From the NCBI GenBank assembly GCA_018241685.1, contig JAFEDJ010000039.1:1-64000 (forward strand): a stretch of DNA of 64,000 nt, given 5' to 3'. The position numbers and the translations under genes were made by a program. This DNA is from Pseudomonadota bacterium. GTDB lineage: Bacteria > Pseudomonadota > Gammaproteobacteria > Burkholderiales > Rhodocyclaceae. Every line of letters begins with the position of its first letter. Position 1 is the first letter of the stretch. Of this stretch, positions 41,779-49,456 are shown piece by piece. The notes beneath the pieces are model-generated. The model searched no databases, was not told the origin of the DNA, and saw only the letters and a list, made by a program, of their open reading frames with translations.

Positions 41779-42669
41779 TCAGCGGGGGGACGGAACGGCG
41801 TCGGGGGAGCTCTTCCGGATCGCCTCGATCCAGCCGCGGACCTTGTCCACATCACCGTCGGCGGCCGGCACGAAGGCCTCGGCACGGAACACCGCCAGGG
41901 CCGCGCTATCCCGCATGTCGAGGAAGGCCTGGCGGATCTCGTCCTTCAGCGCCGGGGAGAGTCCTTCGCGGAAGGTCCACATGTATTCCGGGATAGCCGG
42001 GGACTCGGCCAGGATGCGCACGCGCGACGCATCGATGCGCCCTTCCTTCAGCAGACGCTGGTAGATCGGCAGGGACAGGCCACCGGCGGCAACCTGTTTG
42101 TTGGCCACCGCCAGCGCGACCGCATCGTGGGCGCCAAGGACGCGCAGCGTGTAATCGCGGCCGGCTACCAGGCCGGCGTCGAGCAACTGGTAGCGCGGCA
42201 CCCAGGTGCCTGAGGTCGAGGCCGGGTCGCCGAAGGCGACGTCCTTGCCCTTGAGGTCGGCGAGCGCATGCGCGGGGCTGTCCTGCGGGACGATGATCAC
42301 AGCCTGGAAGGACGGGCCGACCTGCGGATGGGACGGTCGGGCGAACGGCTCCAGCCTGGCCCGCCGGCTTTGCAGAATGTAGGTGACTGGCCCGAGATAG
42401 GCGATGTCGATGCGCCCGAAACGCAGGGCTTCGCCGGTAGCGGCGTAGCTCGCACCGACCATCAGCTCCACAGGTAGGCCAAGGCGCTTTTCAAGATGGG
42501 CCCGCAGGGCTTCGTTCAGGCGCATCACCGTGGGCGCGGATTCCCCCGGCAACAGACCGAGTACCAGCTTGTCGGGACGCGCAGCGGTATCGGTAGCACC
42601 GGCAGAAATGCCGATGCACAGGAGGATGAGGGCGCACAGAAGACGTGCCCCGTGAATGAGCTTGATCAT
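41779..42669 (-). CDS. Exported PhnD-like substrate-binding protein
   Basis: 296 aa. Signal peptide (IHGARLLCALILLCIGISAGA), then the PhnD-family body: YAATGEALRFGRIDIAYLGPVTYILQSR, FQAVIIV, DPASTSGTWVPRYQLLDAG, IPEYMWTFREGLSP. It delivers a tetrahedral oxyanion to the permease from the periplasm. The ATG overlaps the ATPase stop (ATGA). The operon has a sigma-54 promoter, which is unusual for phosphonate uptake and points to vanadate. Confidence 0.88.
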   Translation of the reverse strand: MIKLIHGARLLCALILLCIGISAGATDTAARPDKLVLGLLPGESAPTVMRLNEALRAHLEKRLGLPVELMVGASYAATGEALRFGRIDIAYLGPVTYILQSRRARLEPFARPSHPQVGPSFQAVIIVPQDSPAHALADLKGKDVAFGDPASTSGTWVPRYQLLDAGLVAGRDYTLRVLGAHDAVALAVANKQVAAGGLSLPIYQRLLKEGRIDASRVRILAESPAIPEYMWTFREGLSPALKDEIRQAFLDMRDSAALAVFRAEAFVPAADGDVDKVRGWIEAIRKSSPDAVPSPR

Positions 42670-43532
42670 TTCGGTTCTCCAGAGAGGGAAGGCGTGGATG
42701 TAAAGAGCTGTTGCTGTACCGCGAGATCGAAGTCCGTTGCTGGACCGTCGAAGCAGATCCGGCCATCCCGCAATCCGACGATGCGATCGGCCAGGCGGCG
42801 GGCCATGTCCAGTTGGTGCAGGACGAGCACGACGGTGACGCCCGATGCCTGCGCATACCCCTTGAGCAGATTGCCGAGCGACGCCGCGAGCCCGGAGTCC
42901 AGTGCCGAAAAGGGTTCGTCGCCGAGCAGCAGGCGCGGCTGCCGCACCATTGCACGCGCAATGCCGATTCGCTGGCGTTCGCCGCCGCTGAGATTCGCCA
43001 CGCGTGCATGGGCATGGCGCAGCAGGCCGACCTCCCTTAGTGCGGCTGCAGCCTGTTCCTGAAGCTCGGCAGGCCAGGGCAGGGGGCTGAGGGGATGACG
43101 GCGATCGGCCAGGCCGAGCAATACGTTGTTCAGCGCGCTGAGGCGGTCGATCAGGGCGTGTTCCTGGAACACCGTGGCAGTCCGCCGTCTGTGGATCTGC
43201 AGGGTTTCCGGCGACGACAGGCAACCCATTCCGTTCAGCGTGAGCTGCCCGGCCGCCGGCCGGATGAGGCCGTTGAGCACGCCGAGCAGGGTCGTCTTGC
43301 CGGCGCCGGACGGACCGACAATGGCGGTCACACCACCTTCCAGGATCGGCATGGAAACGTCGGTGAGGACTTGCCGCTGCCCACGCAGGACGGTGACACG
43401 CTCCAGGCACAGTCCACCCACCGTGGCCCCGTCGGCAACCACGGCACGGGCAGGGAGGAGGGGCGCGGACCGTGAAGACAGCGCCGAACACAGACGCGAG
43501 ATGAAGGCGGATCCGAGAATGAGACTGGTCAT
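42666..43532 (-). CDS. ABC transporter ATPase, PhnC type
   Basis: 288 aa. Walker A GPSGAGKTT, signature LSGGERQRIGIARAM, Walker B LLLGDEPFSALD. Similar to PhnC. The start at 43532 has GGGAG as ribosome site and lies about 50 nt after the expected sigma-54 start; upstream ATGs in the frame would precede the promoter. First gene of the five-gene operon. Confidence 0.9.
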   Translation of the reverse strand: MTSLILGSAFISRLCSALSSRSAPLLPARAVVADGATVGGLCLERVTVLRGQRQVLTDVSMPILEGGVTAIVGPSGAGKTTLLGVLNGLIRPAAGQLTLNGMGCLSSPETLQIHRRRTATVFQEHALIDRLSALNNVLLGLADRRHPLSPLPWPAELQEQAAAALREVGLLRHAHARVANLSGGERQRIGIARAMVRQPRLLLGDEPFSALDSGLAASLGNLLKGYAQASGVTVVLVLHQLDMARRLADRIVGLRDGRICFDGPATDFDLAVQQQLFTSTPSLSGEPK

Positions 43533-43592
43533 GGTGGGGCTCCCGCTGGGCTCGGCAGCCAGCACAGTGCGGCTGCCGTATGGGGAGGAAAT

Positions 43593-43608
43593 GGCAAGCG
43601 CTATGCCA
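43593..43608 (-). promoter_or_regulatory. Sigma-54 promoter of the transporter operon
   Basis: On the minus strand TGGCATAGCGCTTGCC, exact GG-N10-GC. Expected start about 50 nt before the ATPase ATG. Confidence 0.85.
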
Positions 43609-43737
43609 AAGGGTGCAGCGGGTCCGGCCTCACGTTGCGACGACCGGCCCAGGATTGCGGTTGCCACAGGCCCTCAGGCCTTGCGGCACGCCGGATACGA
43701 CGCGAAACGGGATCAGGTTGGGGAGGCGTGGCGGTGG

Positions 43738-43751
43738 GTTCCAGAAAGTAC
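43738..43751 (-). promoter_or_regulatory. VnfA-type site, proximal (transporter)
   Basis: Minus strand GTAC-TTTCTG-GAAC, 130 bp upstream of the transporter promoter; the same form as the vnfH and vnfD proximal sites. Confidence 0.65.
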
Positions 43752-43765
43752 GTTCCGGGCTGGAT

Positions 43766-43779
43766 GAACGGAAAGGGAC
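43766..43779 (-). promoter_or_regulatory. Possible second VnfA-type site (transporter)
   Basis: Minus strand GTCC-CTTTCC-GTTC, a degenerate dyad 28 bp from the proximal site. Confidence 0.35.
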
Positions 43780-43821
43780 GTTTCGACGCCGTTTGGCGCT
43801 CCACTCGCGGCGGGGGTGACC

Positions 43822-43835
43822 GTTCTTTTTTGTGC
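43822..43835 (+). promoter_or_regulatory. VnfA-type site, distal (vnfU side)
   Basis: GTTC-TTTTTT-GTGC, the reverse complement of GCAC-N6-GAAC, 30 bp before the perfect GTAC dyad. Confidence 0.55.
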
Positions 43836-43851
43836 AACGCAACATCATCGC

Positions 43852-43865
43852 GTACGCCGCGGTAC
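43852..43865 (+). promoter_or_regulatory. Perfect GTAC-N6-GTAC dyad (vnfU side)
   Basis: GTAC-GCCGCG-GTAC, identical to the GTAC-N6-GTAC consensus reported for VnfA; 101 bp before the sigma-54 promoter at 43966. It could also serve the divergent transporter. Confidence 0.75.
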
Positions 43866-43965
43866 GCTTTCTTATCCCTGTCCTGATTGGATATCCCCGG
43901 CAGCCAGGGGAACGACTTACGCTCAGGCCGTAGCGCCGTGGTCCATGGACACGCCGATCAGTTTC

Positions 43966-43981
43966 CGGCACGCGGCTTGCT
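43966..43981 (+). promoter_or_regulatory. Sigma-54 promoter of vnfU-like gene
   Basis: CGGCACGCGGCTTGCT, exact GG-N10-GC; only the first base differs from TGGCACG. Expected start near 43993, which supports the ATG at 44017 over the one at 43944. Confidence 0.8.
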
Positions 43982-44016
43982 GCCACGGAAGGCACCACAT
44001 TCCGGGCACCACTGCC

Positions 44017-44295
44017 ATGACTACTGAATTTTCCACAGATGCACCTTCTACTGCTGCCAGCGACGAAGCGCGCCTGAAACTGATTGCCGAGACCATCCAG
44101 AACGTTCGTCCCCGCCTGCAGAAGGACGGCGGCGACATCGAACTGATTGCGGTGGACGGCTTGTTCGTCCGCGTCCGCCTGTCCGGCACCTGTGTCAGTT
44201 GCACACTCGCCGGCCAAACCCTGGGTGGGGTTCGGCGCGAATTGATGGCAGCCCTGAACGAGCCGGTCCGAATCGTGCCTGTCCCCATCGACTGA
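44017..44295 (+). CDS. NifU C-terminal (Nfu) domain protein, vnfU-like
   Basis: 92 aa consisting of one Nfu domain: ETIQNVRPRLQKDGGDIELIAVDG and the cluster-binding CVSC (LSGTCVSCTLAG). It carries [4Fe-4S] clusters to Fe-S targets. Azotobacter also has a small NifU-like gene (vnfU) with vnfENX, so this is probably the V-system Fe-S carrier. The ribosome site is poor, but the sigma-54 promoter just upstream fixes the start. Confidence 0.82.
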   Translation: MTTEFSTDAPSTAASDEARLKLIAETIQNVRPRLQKDGGDIELIAVDGLFVRVRLSGTCVSCTLAGQTLGGVRRELMAALNEPVRIVPVPID

Positions 44296-44343
44296 AAGCC
44301 ATCCTGGAATAATGGTTATCTATGAATGATGAACGGCCATCGC

Positions 44344-44359
44344 TATATACTTGTATATA
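44344..44359. promoter_or_regulatory. Inverted repeat in the vnfA upstream region
   Basis: TATATAC-TT-GTATATA, 7-bp perfect arms, about 95 bp before the vnfA start. It may be a repressor/activator site or overlap the vnfA promoter. No sigma-54 element was seen here. Confidence 0.4.
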
Positions 44360-44454
44360 TTTTGGTGCAACCCGACGGCCCGTAATGCCGGAGCACCGAA
44401 TGCTGCGATGGCGTTTTCGTCCTGCTCACGAGCGGACGGTGAAGGAGCATGGAA

Positions 44455-46119
44455 ATGAGTGATCGTGTGGTCGACGAGGAATTCAGCCGTGGGGCCGAAG
44501 TGAAGCCGGCCGGCGGCACGGCAAAGCAGTCGCCTGGCATCCCGGACTTTGCGGAACGGGACGTACTGCCCCATCTGTGTGAATGCAACCTCGGGGAATG
44601 CCGTACCGACTTGCTGCCGCTGTTGTACGAGATCAGCCGGATCGTCACCGAAACGGGCAATCTCTCGCAGATCCTCAACATCCTGCTGCAGTTGATGAAG
44701 CGCCACATGAAGGTGATCCGCGGCATGGTGAGCCTCTACGACACGGACTCCGGCAAGATCTTCATCCACGAGAGCTTCGGCCTGACGGAGGAGGAGGAGG
44801 CGAGGGGGATCTATCGCCTCGGGGAGGGGATCACCGGCCGGGTGGTGGAGACCGGCCAGCCCATCGTGGTCCCGAAGATCAGCGACGAACCGAATTTCCT
44901 GAACCGTACCGGCAGCCGCAGCAACATCGGCGACACCCGCCTGTCTTTCCTCTGCGTGCCGATCCTGCGTGGCAGGAAGGTCATGGGCACAATCAGCGCG
45001 GAGAGGATCTACGATAACCGCCGGCTGTTGAAGCTTGACGTGGAAGTCCTGTCCATCCTGGCTGCCACCACGGCCCAGGCCGTGGAGCTGTACCTGCTCG
45101 AGAACGTCAAGAAGGTGGCGCTCGAGGACGAGAACCAACGGCTCCGCACCGCCCTCAAGGAGAAATTCAAGCCGGCCAACATCATTGGCAATTCCAAGCC
45201 GATGGAAGAGGTCTACCGGATGATCGAGCGTATCACGCGCTCCAAGACGACGGTCCTGATCCTCGGGGAAAGTGGCGTTGGCAAGGAGTTGGTGGCCAGC
45301 GCAATCCATTACAACAGCCCGAACTCATCCGGCCCCTTCATCAAATTCAATTGCGCGGCGCTGCCGGAAAGTGTCATCGAAAGCGAACTGTTCGGCCACG
45401 AGAAAGGCTCGTTCACCGGCGCGGCGAACCAGCGCAAAGGGCGCTTCGAGGAGGCCGACGGCGGCACGATCTTCCTGGACGAAGTCGGCGAACTGTCCTT
45501 GCCGATGCAGGCCAAGCTGCTGCGAGTTCTTCAGGAGAAGACCTTCGAACGGGTCGGCGGAAATATGCCGATCAGCGTGGACATCCGGATCCTGGCGGCC
45601 ACCAACCGGGATCTCGTGGATATGGTCACGAAGGGTACGTTCCGCGAGGACCTGTATTACCGGCTCAATGTCTTCCCGATCACCATTCCGCCCCTGCGCG
45701 AACGGGGCAACGACGTGGTCGCCCTGGCCGACCATTTCGTATCGAAGTTCTCCCGTGAAATGGGCGTCGACATCCAGCGCATTTCAACGCCGGCGATCAA
45801 CATGTTGCTGAGTTACCACTGGCCAGGCAACGTGCGCGAACTGGAAAACGTCGTCGAGAGGGCGATCATCCTCGCCGAGGACGGCGTGATTCATGGCTAT
45901 AACTTGCCCCCGTCGCTGCAGACGCCGGTGGTTTCCGAGTCCTCGATGCTCGGCTCCCTGGATGCCAAGCTCAATGCGATCGAGTACGAAATGATCGTCG
46001 ACGCGTTGAAAGCGAGTCATGGCAATACGACGGAAGCCGCCACCCAACTAGGTCTGACCCGCCGTATCCTGGGGTTGCGCCTGAGCAAGTACAAGCTGAA
46101 CCACAAGGATTTCCGCTAA
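44455..46119 (+). CDS. vnfA: Sigma-54 activator VnfA
   Basis: 554 aa. An N-terminal CECNLGEC (Cys42, 44, 49) gives the Cys-X-Cys-X4-Cys motif that holds a redox Fe-S cluster in VnfA. A GAF domain follows (about residues 50-200), then the AAA+ domain with GESGVGKE (about 270), GSFTGA (about 318) and DEVGEL, and a Fis-type HTH at the C terminus (NTTEAATQLGLTRRILGLRLSKYKL). It activates the vnf promoters. The ATG at 44455 is preferred to 44449 because AGGAG then has 7-nt spacing. The Cys motif distinguishes it from NifA. Confidence 0.92.
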   Translation: MSDRVVDEEFSRGAEVKPAGGTAKQSPGIPDFAERDVLPHLCECNLGECRTDLLPLLYEISRIVTETGNLSQILNILLQLMKRHMKVIRGMVSLYDTDSGKIFIHESFGLTEEEEARGIYRLGEGITGRVVETGQPIVVPKISDEPNFLNRTGSRSNIGDTRLSFLCVPILRGRKVMGTISAERIYDNRRLLKLDVEVLSILAATTAQAVELYLLENVKKVALEDENQRLRTALKEKFKPANIIGNSKPMEEVYRMIERITRSKTTVLILGESGVGKELVASAIHYNSPNSSGPFIKFNCAALPESVIESELFGHEKGSFTGAANQRKGRFEEADGGTIFLDEVGELSLPMQAKLLRVLQEKTFERVGGNMPISVDIRILAATNRDLVDMVTKGTFREDLYYRLNVFPITIPPLRERGNDVVALADHFVSKFSREMGVDIQRISTPAINMLLSYHWPGNVRELENVVERAIILAEDGVIHGYNLPPSLQTPVVSESSMLGSLDAKLNAIEYEMIVDALKASHGNTTEAATQLGLTRRILGLRLSKYKLNHKDFR

Positions 46120-46206
46120 GCCCCGGATCATTCGTACCTGTGCTATCAGCTTGGCGCCCGGTTCAGCGTTGTGGTGCTGCCGGGCTTGCCCCAGCGTAGC
46201 GGATGA

Positions 46207-46800
46207 TCAGGCCTCGAAGGGCTTTGGAAAAACCATACCTGCGCTGGGATCGGGGGCGATGAAGACTTCGCGCAGGCTGGCAGCGCCGAGGCGGCCGCTG
46301 GGATCCAGTTCCTCGACCTTAGCCAGGGCAGCCAGGGATTCATCCATGCGCTGCAGGCGCGCGAGGTTATAGGCGTAAGCGGTCAAGGACTGTAGCCACA
46401 GGCGTGGAAACGCATGCCATTCAGTGAAATCCGCCATGTCCGGAGTGACATGGCGCCAATCGGCAGGTAATTCCAGGCGCGCCGACAGCCAATCGAGACA
46501 GGCCAATGCCCATCGTGCTGCATCGCCCGAGCGACGGCGATAGAAATAAAAGCGATAGGCCACGATCCGGATTCCGAGGGAGTCCGGCGCCTGATCGATG
46601 ATCTCCTGAACACGGGCTTCCGTATAAGCGTCATCGGACCAGTTGGCAAAGATATCCTTCAGTTTGTCACGAATGTCCGGAGGGAGATTTCGCGTGAAGT
46701 GATACGGCTCCAGTCGAAAGATGTGGGCCGAAGTTCCGTCGGCGTTGTCGGGAAGTCGATGCCGGGAGCAGAGGGAGGGCGCAGGCGTGGTCTGATTCAT
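46207..46800 (-). CDS. TPR-like hypothetical protein, 197 aa
   Basis: Soluble helical protein with aromatic-rich helices (IRIVAYRFYFYRRRSGDAARWALACLDWLSARL) and a TPR-like LQSLTAYAYNLARLQRMDESLAALAKVEELDP near the C terminus. The start is the ATG at 46800. It converges with vnfA, 87 bp apart, so it may still belong to the nitrogen-fixation island. I do not recognise a function. Confidence 0.7.
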   Translation of the reverse strand: MNQTTPAPSLCSRHRLPDNADGTSAHIFRLEPYHFTRNLPPDIRDKLKDIFANWSDDAYTEARVQEIIDQAPDSLGIRIVAYRFYFYRRRSGDAARWALACLDWLSARLELPADWRHVTPDMADFTEWHAFPRLWLQSLTAYAYNLARLQRMDESLAALAKVEELDPSGRLGAASLREVFIAPDPSAGMVFPKPFEA

Positions 46801-46988
46801 GGCATACCGGGATGAGGATTTACCCAACGCGCATGCAAGAGGCGAGCCAAGCATTCTATGACCTCGCAATATGGCTGCCAGCCGCATTTCACGCCGCAGC
46901 GAGGTATGACCAAAGACACGACAGCGTACGATGGCGAACAGTCACAGTGGATTGCGTACCAGGTGGGACTTTAATTTCGCACACTCAT

Positions 46989-47010
46989 ACCGTTATAAAT
47001 ATAACGGTAA
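46989..47010. promoter_or_regulatory. Palindromic operator of the kfrA-like gene
   Basis: 22-bp palindrome with perfect 10-bp arms TACCGTTATA / TATAACGGTA and an AA centre, 73 bp before the kfrA-like start in AT-rich DNA. KfrA-type proteins repress their own promoters, so this is the likely operator. Confidence 0.7.
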
Positions 47011-47082
47011 CCGGATTTAAACGTATGTTATCTTTCAGACCATTTCTATATTCAGTCGTGTTTGTGCGGAGGGGAACAGTCC

Positions 47083-48126
47083 ATGGCACGCAGCAGCAGC
47101 GTCAACTTCGAAGCCGTCGAGCAAATTTGTTTTCAATTGCTGGCTCAAGGTGAAAATCCGTCTTTCAATCTCGTCTATGCGGAGCTTGGCAACAAGGGGT
47201 CCAGCGAGGTTGTTCAGCGTTATATAGACCAGTGGCGTCGTGAAACGGGCGCGACCTTCTTCCGGAAGCGCAGCGTCCCAGGCATGCCGGATGAACTGGT
47301 TTCGTCGGCGGATGGCTTCATGTCCCGGATCTGGTCTCTGGCGCTCAATCACGCGGAACAACTCTTTGCCGCCCAGCGCCAGGCGCTGGAGCAGGAGCAG
47401 GATGCTTACCGTGTACGTCTGCAGGCCGCTGAGCAGCGGATCGAACAACAGGATGCCGCCGCGGTGCAGGCAGCCGCACAACTCGAAGCGCTGAACGAGG
47501 CACAACGCGTCCGCGATGCAACGATCGCGGAACTGCGGCAGCAGGTGCAGGAGTCCCAGCGCCAGAAGGATGTGCAGGATGGCCGGATCAAGCAGCTTGA
47601 GGATGCGGCAGAGGTTCGCGAGCAAAAGTTTGTCGCGGAATCCGAGCGGCTGACCAAGATGCTGCAGACCGATCGTGATCGTTACAGCACGTCCTTGAAG
47701 GATGAACAGGATCGCAGCGCACTCGAGCGCGAACTGCTGGTCAAGCAGATCGATCAGGTCCGTCAGGAAAAGCTCGGCGACATCACGGCCATGCGCCAGC
47801 AACTGGCCAACCGCGAAGAGCGCGAAAGCAAGCTGCGTGAGCAGACCGAGGAAGCCAAGGCGGCGCTGCGCGAAGCCTTGTCCAAGACGCGCCAGATCGA
47901 AACATCACTCGCCGCCGCTGAAGGGCGAATCGAACGCCTGCAAGCGCAGCTCAAGGTTGCAACCGAAGCCGCGCACGGCAAGGAGTCCGCGGTGGCCGCT
48001 GCCGAAACCAGGGCACGTGTCATCGACGAAGTCCGCCTCGCAGAAACCGCACGCGCCCAACGTGCAGAAACCCTGCTGGCCGAAGCGCTGGCCGAAATCG
48101 GCCAGCTCAAGAAACAAAACGCGTAA
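47083..48126 (+). CDS. KfrA-like coiled-coil DNA-binding protein
   Basis: 347 aa. The N-terminal domain (about residues 1-110, FEAVEQICFQLLAQGENPSFNLVYAELGNKGSSEVVQRYIDQWR) is the KfrA DNA-binding type; the rest is an uninterrupted alpha-helical coiled coil rich in Gln, Glu, Ala and Arg. KfrA proteins are plasmid-encoded autoregulators and segregation helpers. A chromosomal copy may reflect plasmid ancestry. The ribosome site GGAGGGG has 7-nt spacing. A 22-bp palindrome lies upstream. Confidence 0.85.
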   Translation: MARSSSVNFEAVEQICFQLLAQGENPSFNLVYAELGNKGSSEVVQRYIDQWRRETGATFFRKRSVPGMPDELVSSADGFMSRIWSLALNHAEQLFAAQRQALEQEQDAYRVRLQAAEQRIEQQDAAAVQAAAQLEALNEAQRVRDATIAELRQQVQESQRQKDVQDGRIKQLEDAAEVREQKFVAESERLTKMLQTDRDRYSTSLKDEQDRSALERELLVKQIDQVRQEKLGDITAMRQQLANREERESKLREQTEEAKAALREALSKTRQIETSLAAAEGRIERLQAQLKVATEAAHGKESAVAAAETRARVIDEVRLAETARAQRAETLLAEALAEIGQLKKQNA

Positions 48127-48129
48127 TTG

Positions 48130-49140
48130 TCAGGACACCGGCCAAGTCAATCGCAGGCTACTGACCGACTCAGCGCTGTCAGGGCGCAAGCAAAAGAACT
48201 CGATTTCTGGGTACTGCCGCAGAAGCTGCCGGACTTCCCTGTCTTCAGCGAGGAAGTCCGGCACTTCGCGCGTGGACGCAAAGCAGAAACGCCGGGGCAG
48301 GTCGGTGTAGAGCGAGCGTGGCGGCGCCGACCCGCGAATGCCCTTCAGCAGCCGGCCGCCCTGTTCGCTGTGGTAGAAGACCTGACTCAAGCCAAGCTCT
48401 TCCCGAATGAACTGGACGCTCGCCCACAATATGGCCTCGGCCCAGATCGCAGCGTAGCGTTCCTGGATGTAGGCGCAATAAGTCTGCGCAACAGCCAGAG
48501 GCAAACGTAGGCCGCGATACAGGATGACGTCGGTCGCCGGACAACCGGACAGCAGTTTTCTTTCGACCCGTCGCGCCAGCCAGGCGACGCTGCGTATCCA
48601 GTCTGACTGGATTTCTTCGATCAGCGCGCAATTGCTGTCCCAATCAAGATCGATGCGCGCCCATGCCAGCGTGTTGCGGCTATCTGAAACAGGATGGCCG
48701 CTGTAGTTGAACAATGAACTCCGGCAGCCCAGTCTCTGGTAGCGACGATCGTGATCGCTGCTGAAATTGAGTTGCAGGACGAGATTCAGACCAGGCCGCG
48801 AGGTCTGCCGGCGCTGCCTTCCGGCGCGTTGCTCATTTCCCCACGTGTCGAGGGTCAGGACGAAATACTCCTGGTCCGGGTCATGGTCGTGTGCAGCGAG
48901 GAACAGATCGTCGATCCGGTCGTGGCCGAGTTTGGCCAGAGCGGATTTGATCCGCGGCTTCTGCAGGAGCGACGCATACGGGGACCTCTTGAGGGATGCG
49001 ACGCTGAGCGGCTCGCCTCGCCGACTGTGACGGCTCAACTGGCGCAGCAGCCCGATGCTGTAGCGATCGCGGTAGTACGGATAGACGGTGCGCTCACCGC
49101 GAAGGCAAGCGAGGATTTCGTCGATAGTGTGGTGTTCCAT
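48130..49140 (-). CDS. Hypothetical protein downstream of rtcB, 336 aa
   Basis: Not recognised. Residues about 1-60 are basic (IDEILACLRGERTVYPYYRDRYSIGLLRQLSRHSRRG). The middle has hydrophobic strands (YFVLTLDTW, NLVLQLNFSSDHDRRY, IEEIQSDWIRSVAWLARRV) and the C terminus ends PEIEFFCLRPDS. The ATG at 49140 lacks a ribosome site; a short upstream ORF with a strong site overlaps it, suggesting translational coupling. It is the third gene of the rtcB minus-strand group, so an RNA-related role is possible. Confidence 0.65.
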   Translation of the reverse strand: MEHHTIDEILACLRGERTVYPYYRDRYSIGLLRQLSRHSRRGEPLSVASLKRSPYASLLQKPRIKSALAKLGHDRIDDLFLAAHDHDPDQEYFVLTLDTWGNEQRAGRQRRQTSRPGLNLVLQLNFSSDHDRRYQRLGCRSSLFNYSGHPVSDSRNTLAWARIDLDWDSNCALIEEIQSDWIRSVAWLARRVERKLLSGCPATDVILYRGLRLPLAVAQTYCAYIQERYAAIWAEAILWASVQFIREELGLSQVFYHSEQGGRLLKGIRGSAPPRSLYTDLPRRFCFASTREVPDFLAEDREVRQLLRQYPEIEFFCLRPDSAESVSSLRLTWPVS

Positions 49141-49210
49141 GTCGGGTTTCCATGAATGGGTCAGCGTTCGTGCTTGCATGCGCAAAAGTTCGGGCAATCG
49201 GTGGTTTCAT
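49094..49210 (-). CDS. Possible leader peptide, 38 aa
   Basis: An ATG at 49210 with a strong AAGGAG site (8 nt) opens a 38-residue frame ending at 49094, overlapping the first codons of the 336-aa gene in another frame. It may couple translation of that gene, which has no good site of its own. The basic product (MKPPIARTFAH...) shows no domain. Confidence 0.35.
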   Translation of the reverse strand: MKPPIARTFAHASTNADPFMETRHGTPHYRRNPRLPSR

Positions 49211-49231
49211 GGTTTTCTCCTTGAAAAATGA

Positions 49232-49254
49232 GCCCGCTCCGCGGTGGAGCGGGC
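49232..49254 (-). terminator. Terminator between rtcB-linked small gene and 336-aa gene
   Basis: GCCCGCTCC / GGAGCGGGC, 9 bp with a 5-nt loop; on the minus strand it is followed by TCATTTTTC. Confidence 0.75.
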
Positions 49255-49258
49255 GGGG

Positions 49259-49453
49259 TCAGTCGATTTCGAATTCCGTTTTGTCGCCGTTCAACAGGGC
49301 TGCGATGGCTTGCTGGGTACGTTGCCGCATCTGTTGGCGAACGGCTTTGCGAGTCTTGCCGTGCGGGCCAGCGCGGCGCGTCAGGCCGGGCACCAGCAAG
49401 GGATTGCGCGGCTTGGTCCGGGGCAGGACGAGGAGAGTCTTCTTGGTCGCCAT
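49259..49453 (-). CDS. Basic small protein after rtcB, 64 aa
   Basis: Highly basic N-terminal two thirds (ATKKTLLVLPRTKPRNPLLVPGLTRRAGPHGKTRKAVRQQMRQR), then LLNGDKTEFEID. It starts 3 bp after the rtcB stop with AAGGGG 6 nt upstream of the second ATG. The charge suggests RNA binding and, given rtcB, a role in RNA repair is possible; that is context only. Confidence 0.6.
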   Translation of the reverse strand: MATKKTLLVLPRTKPRNPLLVPGLTRRAGPHGKTRKAVRQQMRQRTQQAIAALLNGDKTEFEID

Positions 49454-49456
49454 CAT

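Larger units (their letters stand above)
43533..44016. other. Divergent regulatory region, transporter / vnfU
   Basis: 484 bp without a credible gene. It holds two opposed sigma-54 promoters and four VnfA-type dyads, listed separately. The frames crossing it are shadow ORFs. Confidence 0.8.

Noticed and set aside
41779..43491. 570-codon frame containing the exported binding protein
   Set aside because: The N-terminal 270 residues are an out-of-frame reading of the ATPase gene; the real start is the ATG at 42669 with a signal peptide.
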